DNA of 43,597 bases. Source: Proteromonas lacertae. Taxonomy: Eukaryota > Sar > Bigyra > Opalinata > Proteromonadidae. The stretch spans positions 1 through 43,597 of the forward strand of contig NGBS01000054.1 of NCBI GenBank assembly GCA_002245135.1, given 5' to 3'. Shown in pieces: positions 1-10,993 of the stretch. Made by a program: the position numbers and the translations under genes. The notes under the pieces were generated by a model. It was not told the origin of the DNA, made no database searches, and saw nothing but the letters and a program-made list of their open reading frames with translations. How positions within the stretch are numbered: position 1 is the stretch's first letter; each line of letters starts with the position of its first letter.

Positions 1-216
1 ATTGAACAATGTGAAAGGCGAAGCAATAATGTTGGGAATTTATGAAGGCAATGATAAATATGTTATTAATAATCGTTTAATTTGTTCATTAAAGTGAATC
101 CTGATGCAGATGGTAGTTTGTCTATCAAATTGGATATGGACAAGTATTTTCATGTGAAATATACTGTTCAAAATCAGACAGGTGAGTTTGATATTAGAAA
201 TAGATTATATGTTTAA
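1..216 (+). CDS. 3' end of an unrecognised host gene
   Basis: The window opens inside a coding region whose frame ends at a TAA at 214-216. The readable part includes LGIYEGNDKYVINN, then GSLSIKLDMDKYFHVKYT and QNQTGEFDIRNRLYV. The two halves are in different frames. The change falls inside a stretch of about 20 nt at roughly 80-100 that begins GTTTAATTT and ends AAAG, so it could be a tiny intron or an indel. Base composition matches the other host genes. I do not recognise the family, and the start lies outside the window. Confidence 0.35.
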
Positions 217-380
217 ATTAAATATACTAATCTAAGTTTCCTTATTCTTTATACAACTATTATTAAATATATATATGTACATTTATTTTGTTTGGTTATT
301 GAGAAAAAGGAAGAAATTTAAATAAAAGAATCAAACCCATAATCAAGCATAGTTCGTTACAAGTTTTTTATTTTTTGAAT
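217..380. other. Host intergenic region
   Basis: AT-rich spacer between the partial gene and the IQ-motif gene. It holds A/T runs and no open frame of note. It presumably includes the terminator of the first gene and the promoter of the next. I see no distinct motif. Confidence 0.5.
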
Positions 381-3300
381 TATGTCTATTAAAAGAACAG
401 CTAGAGATACTAGAAGAACGATACGATCATTAGGTGGTTCTACAGTATCTTATGGAATGGTAGACAAACAGTATATATTTAATTATTGACATTTGATAGA
501 CCATACTGTGATCCTGTCAGATCAACAGAACCAACTAACACAGAAGAAGCATATTTGAAAGAATTAGAAGCTGGATACAATACTCGATATACTGTTAATG
601 ATCCAGGAATGGGAAATATATCGAATCGAGAATGATAAACACAATTTATTTGCACGTATGTATAATATGTATATTTGAATTTAGAAACCGAAAAATTCCA
701 AAGAAGACAACGACATTTACCAAAGATTAGCCGAATTAGAAAGACAAGAAAAGATAGAAGAACGTCGACGAAGAATCCGACTTCCTGACTTATACTCTTC
801 ATTGAAATCTGCAAGAGAAGAAGCAGAAAGACCAAAAGTTGAAGGAATGTTTAATACCAAACTAGAAGCTAATGTAATTCGTTGTATTTTAACTCGAGAG
901 AACTATTTAGATAAATTATCTCGAATCTTATTAGAAGGAAATGTATTAAGTGATGAAACAATCTCTGCATTAAAATCATATTCGTAATTCAACAGTTAAT
1001 ACAATCGAAGCAATAAATGAATGGAAATCAGTTCAAAGAAAAGAGAATGAGCCATTTATGTGGAATGATTTAAATTATATACTTACAATACCATCTGATT
1101 TAGATTTTCTATCAAACATCAAACCATTAGTGAAATTGTTAGGTTTTGATTTAATTCGAAATCCATTTGTATTACCATCAAATTTAGATAAATCAACCTC
1201 TGAACCAGATCCAAAGAATGATAACACTTGCATAGATGGTATAACAATAGGTAGAATAAAAGAATGTGAAAGAACCATAAAAGCAGAAGAAGATAAATAT
1301 GGTGTTATTAGTAGAGACAGAGAAGGTAATTATATTATTAGAAATCCCTGATAAATTACCTCCCAAGAAGAAAGATAGACTAAATCCAAAGATATTAAAA
1401 TCTTCATCAATGCCATCATTACCATATCAACAACAACAAGATCATCAATCATTTGAAAATTCATTAGAACCAACTATCGAAGAAAATGAAGATGGAAATA
1501 TAAGTCCAATTGAAACACCAACCAAACAACGAGCTCGAAGTGAATTAAATACTCCCAAATATCAATCGTTAGAACCATTAGAAATACAACCAGCCAATAA
1601 TAGTGAAAATGAACAAACAAAGACGTGAAAATGTAACACCTAAATTCTCTTTATATAATATAAAATCAAAAAAAAGTCGAATGTCCACAAATCGTAAAAG
1701 ACCAGAATCAGCTAAAACCCTTGAACAACGTCAAAAACAAAAAAGAATATGAAGCTGAAAAAGATAAAAATCGTCAATTGAAGATAGAATTAGAAGCTAT
1801 TAAAAGAGATATTCGATTGAAAGAGAGAGAATATCGTCGAGTAAAACAACAAATGAAAGAAGTGGATGATATTCGATGTGATGGTAAAATCAGTATATTA
1901 CGTCAAAAACTTGAAGAATTTTACTTATTGGAACAAAGACAGAATCAAGCTGATGAAATCGTCGAACAAGCAACTAATAATAATAATAATGAAGAAGAAG
2001 AGGATAATGAAACGGAGTAATACTCAAACCAATGAAGAAGAAGATAACAACAACAATGAGAATGAAGAAGAGAATCGTAAGAAGCAATTTGAAAAATTCA
2101 AAGAAGAAAATCGAAAAGATAAATTATATTATTTAAATGATCCAAATTTAAGTGAAATAGAAAGACAAGAACAAGCTTGCAATTCATATTCAATCCTTAA
2201 TAAGAGGAGGAATAGGAAGAAAAGCCTTTCATATAAAGAAGAAGGAATATAATTACAAAGCAACAATAATCGAATGCGGAATAAGAAAACATTTAGCCAA
2301 AAAGACAGTGAAAGAACGAAGAATCTATTTGCATAAAGTATTAATAATAGAATCAGTAATTCGAGGATTTTTAGCTCGAAGAAGAGTCAAACATATTCGT
2401 TATGAAATATTACGAAATAAAAGTGCAGTAAAAATCCAAAAGACATTCAGAGGTGAAATTGGTAAAAATCGAATGAAATTACGAAGACAAATGATTCAAT
2501 TATCGTTACAATGTGAAAATATAATAAATAGTTTATCAATCGTTCATATAAATACAATATGTAATTTAGATCCTCCACCTTCAATTGTTTATACAGTTTG
2601 TAGATTATTATGTATTTTATTATGTAAAAATATTGAAAGTATTAATTATGGAATCTTAAGTTGGAACGAAATAAAGACATTACTTCAACCATCAATTCTA
2701 TTTCCAATCTTAAAAGAATTAACAAAAATGACAAAGAGAGGTGAATATAGAATGAATGAGAATAAGAGATATTTAATAGGAATATTTCTACAAGATATAA
2801 CCATAACCAAATCAGATTTTAATTCCTTACCTACTTCATATGGCTCAATATTATACCAATTATGTCAATATATTCATTATTTATATGAAATACATTCTTA
2901 TTGTGAAATATTTGAAGAAGATAATAATAAGATCGAAGAATATACAAAGAAAAGTGAAGATAATTGTATATTTGTTAAGCCAGCACAATCTCTTCAACAA
3001 TACAATGATAATAATGAAATGAATAATGTAGAAAATGAAACTGAAAATGAACATTCTAGTGAAGTCCCTTTAATTTCATCACCAAGTAAGAATTATTCAT
3101 TTTATATAAATCCTGAATTAGTCAATAATCCTGAACCAGAAAACCATCAACAATATATAATACTGTTTAATAAATACATTCCCACATTACAACGACATGA
3201 TTTAGTTGTTGAATATTTGACTTATTTCCCAATTCATTCAATAGCTTTGAATATAAATGATATAAATAATGAAATATGTAAAGAATTGATAAATTATGGA

Positions 3301-6300
3301 TATGATTTATTATTAGAATGTGATGCAGGAATATCAAATTATTCACATAAATCATTCAATGAATATTTGAGTGGAGAATTGTTAAAAGATATAATACCAA
3401 ATAATACAGCTAATACATGTAATAATAATAATAATGAATTATCTCAATCCTCCATTGATTCATTTAAATCCCCATTAATAATCAAAACACAACAACAACA
3501 ACAACAAAATCAAGAGGAAAATAATAAACAAAATAATAATCCAAACCAACCGAAAATCATTATGTTTACAGCTAATTATAATAATCGAATATTTGAAGAA
3601 AAAACTCATTATGGAATTTATCCTCAAGAAAGACAATCATTAATCGATTATGATATAAAAATACTATTAGAAAAAGCAGTGAAAGAGTATTATGAATTAA
3701 GTGATCCAAATGTGTTAATGGAATTGAAATTAATTAGTAGCCCAGGAAAATGCCCCAATGTTTTCTTACCCCACATTTTAGAAGCATTAAATATAATATT
3801 GAATAAAGATAACGATGAGGACTTCCCATCCAGAAATCCTAATAGTGAAGATCAAGATAAAGAGAATGAATTAAGTTGGGATATAAACAGATCGTTATTG
3901 TTTAATCCAAACAAATTATTACAAAGAATGAAAAATAATAATCCATATGAAATTCGATATAAAAGCTATTTAATCTTAAAAGCTTATTTGAATCACATTT
4001 ATTGGCCTAAAAATGAATGGATAAATGAACAAAAAGAATGTTTAATACACTTAATAATGTGGGTTAAATATCGAATTGAATTCTTAAAGAAGTTATATGA
4101 AAAAGGAGGTCCAATTCCTTATTTATCTAGTGAAATGGGAATTTATAATCAAATAATCGAAGTGTATGATGGTGATGTAAATGGTTATGAAGATAATACA
4201 ATAAATAATAATGCTGGAACTGGTTGGAGAAATTCGTTTGTAATATTATTAAAACAGATTTTAAATGATTATAAATTATTTAAAGATGGCAAAAAGATTG
4301 ATGGAATTTACTTTATAAATGAAATTTATGGATTGAATGATAAATTATATATAGTAATCTACGAATCAATTGGAACATCAATGAAATATATCTCTGTGAA
4401 TTTAGAACAGATTAATTACTTATTAAAACCATTGACATTAGATAAATATTCAATAAAAGAACCACCCACAACTCGTGAAGATTTATATAGCCGATTATTG
4501 AATCTATTAGTCTTACAACCAATCATTTACAATAATAATAATGACAATTATTCAACCAATACAATTCATTCAAATATTACATCATCTTCCAATAGAATAA
4601 CTGATAATTCATTACCATTAACATCCACCAATCAAATTGCAGCTAATAAACACTTATTTATCGAAAGAAAAGCATGTGAATTAAAGAAAAAAACAATGAG
4701 AATAGGAAATAGTAGAATCTTTATAGTAACAGTATATCAAATCCCAGAAGGTGGTTTATTATTCAGTTTATTATGTACAAATAACAACAAAGAACAAAAA
4801 TTAGTAATTCCATCTGAAATGATCAGTATAATAAAAGAAAATGCATCTGAATCTGAAAGAAAACAATTAGTTAGTTCCAACCCTGATATATTCCTCGAAC
4901 CATTATTTGATCGATTAGAATGTATAGATGAAGAAAGTGGTGAAATAACAATGAAAAAGAAAGTATTAGATTCAAAGATCATAAAGAAGGAAGGAATTAG
5001 AATAGGTGAATATACTGGTGATATATCCATCTATGAAGAATTCAATGATGAACAAATGACTGTAATAACAATAACATTCAAAGATGTAGATTTGAATGAA
5101 GAAATTGTCTTACAATTAAGTGAAAATGAGTTTATGGAGATCTTTACAAATACATTTGATAATTGTGATAATTCCATAATTAATAAGATCTTAAAAAGAA
5201 TCTCAATTCATTATGATGAAGCTTATAAATGTCATTATATCGTATTAGATCATAATATATTCAAAGGAACAGTAAAAATCAGTGGTTATTCATTGAATGT
5301 GAATATAAATGCAAAAGACAGTAATGAAAGTAATGAAAGTGGTAGTAATAATGGTATTATAATCTATATATCCAGTCCAAATTGTAGTGAGAAAGAATAT
5401 ATCGAATTGAATGAGAATTATTTATCCTCATTATTCTTTAATATAGTTGAATGGCCTCCAAGAACTTCTAATATGAGAATAGTTGCGATTAACCACTTAA
5501 TATCGTTATTATCAGTAGAAGCAGTAGATGGAACAAATGGAATAAATGTAGAAGGAAATATCATGAAAATAATATTCAATAAAGAGATAAATGGTTTATT
5601 GTGTGATGCAGATGGTAAAATTATAAAGAATATGAATAATTCAATGATGAATAGACCATCAATACTGAATGATGATGAAATAGAAAGTAGTATAAAGAAT
5701 AATAATAATAATGAAGAAATAAACAATACTGTGAATGAAGATAATAATTACAATACAAATTCTAATGAAAATATGGTAATATATGATGGATTTGAAGATA
5801 CAGTTAGTGAATGGAATGAAGTATATAAAAAGGGAATTCAATATGGAAATGGTAAATATCATTGTATTAGTACAATTTATGAAAGAATGACTAATTACAA
5901 TAACACTAATAATAATAATAATAATAACGAAGAAAATAATGAAAGAATGAAAATTCAAATTTATTGTCAAGAATACTCTTGTCAACCACAAATCATCTTA
6001 AATCGATTAGAAATCCAAGATTTAATAGGTAAAAGACAATATTTAATGGAAAATGAAAAGAAACGAGATAGAGCTGAGTATATAATAAATGAAAAAATTG
6101 AATTAGAGAAGTATGAAGATAATAATAATGTGAATATAAATTATTATGGTAAAAATGTTCCTCATAATGGATTTTATATAAAATTACACCCAAGTCACAT
6201 TTATATTACAATTTCAACAACGACCTCATCATCAACAGTAACAACACCGAAATTAGTAGAAAGAGAATCTCAACTGTTAGAAAGTAATATATTATATAAT

Positions 6301-8253
6301 GAATACGATGTGATTGAAGTAAAAAATGAAAATGATGTAGATAGTGATGGAATAAGTGTAATGAAAGAACCAAATGAAGTTGAAAGTAAAGAAGAAGTTG
6401 AAAAGAATCGTATTTATATAGTGAATAATATCGAAGATATGATTCAACAAGAAGAACCTCCACCAATAGAAAAACCATCTACTCCTAAATCAAGTGATTT
6501 AAAAGGAAATGTAAATGAAGAAGATACTACTTCAACTTTACCTCCATTAACTTCAGAAAGTGAAGTTACAAATGAAAATAGTGAAGTAAATGAGATAAAT
6601 GAAGAAGAGAAAAAGCTAGAAGAAAATAATGAAGAAGTAAAAGAAAATGAAGAAAATGATGATGATGAAGTAAAACAAGAGAATGATAATATAATCGATA
6701 ATATGATAGAAAATAATAATATAAATATTAATAACGAAAGTATTGGGTTAGAAAGTGAACCTGAAGATTCATTAGAAGCTCCAATCTATTCTGAAGATTT
6801 CGATTATAAAGGAGATGATTATATGCTATCAATATTTCAAGATAATCCTGACATATTATCGTTAAGATTTCAAGCTTATTTCCATGATAGTCAATACAGT
6901 TGTGAATTATATTTAAGCAATGAAGATGTAAATAACATAATAAAAGACGAAAGTAGTGTGAATGAAAATGATATGGAAAGTATAATAAACTATTTAATAA
7001 ATCGAATAAAAATTCGTAAAATTGACAATTATGAGATGTTATATTATACTGGAAATAATCCTTATTATAATCAAAATAATTTCCCTCCATCTCGAAGTAG
7101 TATCTCTACAACCAATTCCAATACAAATTCAACGAATATTGGAAGAATTTCTTCTACTAATATATCTGTCGATGATAATAGCATGAATATGAATATAAAT
7201 AATAATATAATAAATGATGAATCAATCAATATCGAAATATATGAAGGAATCGAAGTAATAAATGAAACATCTTATCAAATAACAGTATATGAAAAGCAAA
7301 TCAATAACAATCAAAGTCAAAATACTTTATTAAAATTATGCGATTTAGAGAATGGAATTGAAGGATATTATTGTCATAAAAACTCCTTATTCAGTGATTT
7401 ACAATTCAAACCTGATATACTTCAAAATTTGTTATTAAAACTAAAGATTGAATATATAAACACTATAAAAGGTGAAATATTATATATTTATGATGAAGAA
7501 GATAATGAAAGATATGATAAAATGAATGATGAAGTAATGAGTGTTAGTAAAGGTGATTTTATTTATACAATATATTATTCAACATTACATGGAATCTATA
7601 TAAATTGTAAATTATTATCCAAGAAAAATGAAAATGTAAATATAAACGAAGAATTGAATGGAACATTTAACATATCAATATGTCAATTACCTTATTTATA
7701 TGGACCATTTTATGAGATGTATTTTGATAATTTCCACATCGAATTAAGTCTGATGTTACTCTTATCGTGTATAAAAACGAAGGATGTAAATGATTGTGTG
7801 AATAATCGAAATAATATAATGATGAGTTTAAATATGGAAAAATGGCGATTAAATAGTTGTTTATTAAATGCATTATATTTACCAGAATCCAATATTGAAA
7901 AATCCTATAAAATCCATTTAAATACTAATATAGAAAAAGAAGATGAATTAATAGATATTGATAATTATGCTAAAGATGAAGAAAATGAAGAAAAAGATGA
8001 TGATGATGATGATGATGAAAGAAAAGATGAAATCAATGTAATAATTATCGATTCAAATATAATATCATTTAAACGAATATTAATATTGAAGGGTGAAAAT
8101 GGGAAGAGCAATATAATTATGTTAAATGATGTAAATAATGAAGAAAATGAGAATAATGAAGAAGAAGTGAAAGAAAGTGAAGTAAGTAATAATAGTAATC
8201 TATTAAATAAAATTGAAATGAATAAAGATGGAATATTTTATTTAAATATCTAA
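381..8253 (+). CDS. Giant IQ-motif (calmodulin-binding) protein with repeated beta-rich domains, probable axonemal or cytoskeletal protein
   Basis: A single host gene appears to run from ATG 381 (MSIKRTARDTRRTIRSLGG) to TAA 8251-8253. Two short introns (471-499 and 656-684) fit the reading. Next come an Arg-rich coiled-coil stretch (RQEKIEERRRRIRLPDLYSS) and several tandem IQ motifs around 2178-2480 (for example IQSLIRGGIGRKAF, IIECGIRKHLAKK, IESVIRGFLARRR, IQKTFRGEIGKNR). IQ motifs bind calmodulin or EF-hand light chains. After the IQ block comes a helical region that faintly resembles dynein stalk helices. It is followed by at least five loosely similar beta-rich repeats (for example RIGNSRIFIVTVYQ, RIGEYTGDISIYEE) separated by Asn/Glu-rich linkers. 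From 2308 the frame is open for 1,981 codons. Before that, the frame steps +1 about eight times between roughly 600 and 2180. The family is not identified; a flagellar role is inferred from the architecture. Confidence 0.6.
471..499 (+). other. 29-nt intron in the IQ-motif gene
   Basis: GT-AG segment beginning GTATATATTT and ending TTTGATAG. It contains in-frame stops. Removing it joins MVDKQ in frame to PYCDPVRSTEP, and the downstream frame then stays open. The 29-nt length matches the next intron exactly. Confidence 0.6.
656..684 (+). other. 29-nt intron in the IQ-motif gene
   Basis: GT-AG segment beginning GTATGTATAA and ending TGAATTTAG, again 29 nt. The coding frame after it starts KPKNSKEDNDIYQRL and continues into the Arg-rich region. 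The frame before it is disturbed by a +1 step, so the exact phase is less certain than for the first intron. Confidence 0.5.
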
Positions 8254-8330
8254 ATAATAATAATAATATATGTTTTTTATAAATATTTTTATAAGGAATA
8301 ATTATAATTAAAAAATAAGAATTATTAAAT

Positions 8331-10422
8331 TTAAAAGTGATGAATAACTGATAATAATTCAAAGAAGTGTAATATATCCACCTAACACCGCATAATGGAT
8401 ATAATGGAGAAGGTAAATCTTTCAACAAGTAAAACAGGAGATGAATTCATTATGACTAATCCAAAATTCTCTTTTATTCATATCAACTATCACTTCATAA
8501 ATTGAACCATCTCCATGATTATAGAAATTTGGATTTTTATTAACAACTCTTCCAATATGACAATATCTAGTAATATAATAACTTTCACCATTCCATGCAT
8601 AATAATTACATGTTGTTGATTGATATAAAATATAATTACCAGAATATATATTATTAGTTGATAATCCTAACGTCATTCCATCACCTTCACTTCCATTTTG
8701 ATAAAATTTATATTTGATATGATAAACTCCATTTTTCATTTTCAAATTCAAATAACAATGATGCCAACCATTTTGAGGATTTGTTATTAATTTTCCATTA
8801 TTTGATATTGATATTCCATCACATTTGTTTAATTCTGTGAATTTAATCTGAAATTCTAATGATATTATCAATATCTTTTCATTTAGAATATTCTTACAAC
8901 TTATTTCATATTCTCTATTTTCGATTTCTTTATTCATTTTTCCTTGAATTATTCCATTTTCTTCATCTATCATTAAACCATCAGGTAAGGAAGGATTGAT
9001 TGAAAATTCACATCGATTTCCATCAAATGAAGGAATTATTGATATTTCTTCATTAATAGCAAATGAATATTCTGATTGAGAATATGAAAATGATGTGATT
9101 TCTTTTGTTTTTAATTTTTTCAATAATTCTTTATCTTTCATTATTTCTATCATTTCTTCTTCTTCTTCTAAACTCAATTTATTCTCTTTTATATATTCTA
9201 TTATTAACTCTTTAGATTTGGAGTTTAAATAATCATCTTCATTTAATATTCTAAAAAGAATTTCTTTTCCACATACTTCTTCTATTATTGAAATATTCTT
9301 TTTATCATCAACAAATAAACATAAACATTTCATTGTTCGATTTCTTTTATTCTCATTATATTCTATGCATAATCTATCCAATAGATTTCTCTTTTCTGTA
9401 TTTGAGATATATTCTATTTAAATATATTTTTAGTATTTATACTTTCCATCTTCGCATTCTTATATTTCATTATCATCAATACTATCTCGATCATTTTTAT
9501 TTTATTCATTTCTAATATACACATTATTTCATCATTTAACTCTTCTTCTTTCATTTTATCCAATATTTCTCTTTCTTCTTCATTGAATTCTTCTTCTTTA
9601 TTATCTTCATTGTAATTATTCATTATTACATTTTGAATTCTCTCATCTTTTATTAAATATATTTCTATATGATTTTTACATTCATTTTTCTTTAATTCTA
9701 TTTTCATTTCTTTCAACATTTCTTTATTCTCTTTTTCTATCTCTTTCTCTTTTATCTTTTCACAATCGATATCTTCTTCTATCAATTGCTTAAAATCATC
9801 TTTAAACTCTTTATTATCATACTTATTCTTTTGGAATTTATACCATTCCGAATAACCGATTTAATAACCATAACTCATTCACTATTATCACATCTTTCAT
9901 ATTTAATATCTCAATCAAATTATTCATTTCTAATCTCAACAAATATTCATTCTTATATAAATATTTATATCCTCGCTTTTCTATTTCCATATTTTTCAAT
10001 TCTTCTATCTCTCTCAAACATCCACCAAATACATTACATATATGAATTAATTTCATTAATACTTCATCATCTATATTATTCTTCATAAATTCATAACAAT
10101 CATTTATTATCTCTTTTTCACAATAACATAAACAAAACATCAACACTTCACATACACTCTCTTTACAGATTATCAATTCACCACCACTGTAGTATTTCTC
10201 CATCTCATAATATCCAATTTCTTCGATTTCTTCATATAACTCCAAAACTCCAACAAACTCACTATCTAACAACAGTTTCTTTACAGTCTCATTTCCATTC
10301 ACTAGAATTGACTTGATTGACATTATTCGGCTATCTCTAATCTTCACTTCTATATCACTAAAACCACTTTCGACCAATTTTCGACATAATCTATCATAAA
10401 AATAAATATATATAATACCCAT
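8331..10422 (-). CDS. BTB/BACK-like, putative Ig (He_PIG) and SPRY domain protein, frame interrupted
   Basis: Start is the ATG at 10422 (MGIIYIYFYDRL). The N-terminal part (10422 to about 9838) reads like a BTB/POZ domain with a BACK-like helical tail (GFSDIEVKIRD, LYEEIEEIGYYEME, CLCYCEKEIINDCYEFMKNN). A Glu/Lys-rich middle follows (9785-9414). Next is a putative Ig segment (SLPDGLMIDEENGIIQGKM), then a SPRY domain (YEVIVDMNKREFWISHN). Proteins of this type are usually substrate adaptors for cullin-3 ubiquitin ligases, with SPRY as the recognition module; that role is family knowledge, not shown here. The reading frame is broken between the three parts and again several times after 8470. A second copy of the 3' end at 31059-31268 reads through without those breaks and shows the C-terminus should continue DLPSPLYP. 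The gene is therefore a recent pseudogene or carries assembly errors. Confidence 0.55.
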
Positions 10423-10673
10423 ATTCTCTTATGCTTTTATTCACTTTTCTTATCATCTTTATGTAAATATATAACAAAAATAACGAAATTCGATTTTTAT
10501 CAAAATTTTGAATAACCCAAAAATTAAAATGTGATTTAAATCACATGCAGAAGGTGTGATAAAAACAATAATACTCAATTCTGATTCATTAATGCATATT
10601 GCATATGATATGATGATATAAATGCTAATTAATATTTGTTGAAGAAAAGTGAAAATTTAACTTGTAATGCAAT
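10423..10673. other. Host intergenic DNA up to the element A insertion
   Basis: AT-rich upstream region of the BTB/SPRY gene. It includes a short near-repeat (GTGATTTAAATCACAT) and no open frame. It ends in TGCAAT, the left copy of the target duplication of element A. Confidence 0.5.
10668..10673 (+). repeat. Left target-site duplication of element A (TGCAAT)
   Basis: TGCAAT directly precedes the terminal repeat and is found again at 18657-18662 directly after the other end. Six base pairs is the usual size for Polinton-type integration. Because the ends are AT-rich, the exact border is uncertain by one base. Confidence 0.7.
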
Positions 10674-10947
10674 ATATATAGTATATAAATGGGACTCTGG
10701 CACATTATGCCAGAGTCCTAACGAGTTTTCTAGGGGTCCGTCCCTTTCTAGATTCAGAGTTGACTTTTACGGGAGCTTCATCGATTGCATCGATGAAGCT
10801 CCCGTAAAGGTCAACTCTGAATCTAGAAGGGGACGGACTCCTAGAACACTCGTTAGAACTCTGGCATATTGTACCATAGTCCCATTTACGTAAGGTTCCT
10901 ACGGGATTCCTCCCAACAGGGTCTACTTCTCAACGGGGTCTACTTCC
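10674..10947 (+). repeat. Left terminal inverted repeat of element A
   Basis: Starts TATATAGTATATAAATGGG and extends to CAACGGGGTCTACTTCC. It matches 18385-18656 in inverted orientation with only a few differences, and matches both ends of element B. The outer 200 bp is a palindrome; the inner part holds short tandem repeats. Confidence 0.85.
10687..10887. repeat. 201-bp palindrome inside the left end of element A
   Basis: AAATGGGACT at the outside pairs with a CCCATTT at 10881-10887. Two arms of 99 nt are separated by the loop TGC at 10786-10788, with fewer than ten mismatches by eye. The innermost stem is GAGCTTCATCGAT. The outer arm also holds its own small hairpin (GGACTCTGGCA pairing with TGCCAGAGTCC), so the folded end would be branched. 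Such folds resemble parvovirus and bidnavirus telomeres. A replication-origin or telomere role is inferred. Confidence 0.8.
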
Positions 10948-10990
10948 TAACAGGGTCTTCTTCCCTACGGGGTCTACTTCCTACGGTGAT
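10888..10990 (+). repeat. Tandem 17-bp iterons next to the left end of element A
   Basis: Four to five imperfect copies of a 17-bp unit such as CAACGGGGTCTACTTCC, TAACAGGGTCTTCTTCC and CTACGGGGTCTACTTCC lie in a row just inside the palindrome. The right end of A and both ends of B carry only two or three copies. Repeats of this kind near a terminus could bind a replication or transcription protein. Confidence 0.6.
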
Positions 10991-10993
10991 TCA

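Noticed and set aside
600-2180. Programmed +1 frameshifting as in Euplotes
   Set aside because: There is no shared slippery codon at the steps, the rest of the gene has none, and a paralogue comparison of another gene shows plain extra bases.
10636-10893. Open frame across the left terminal repeat of A (and the same at 19646-19861 in B)
   Set aside because: It simply reads through the palindrome; the other ends do not preserve it and it has no coding character.
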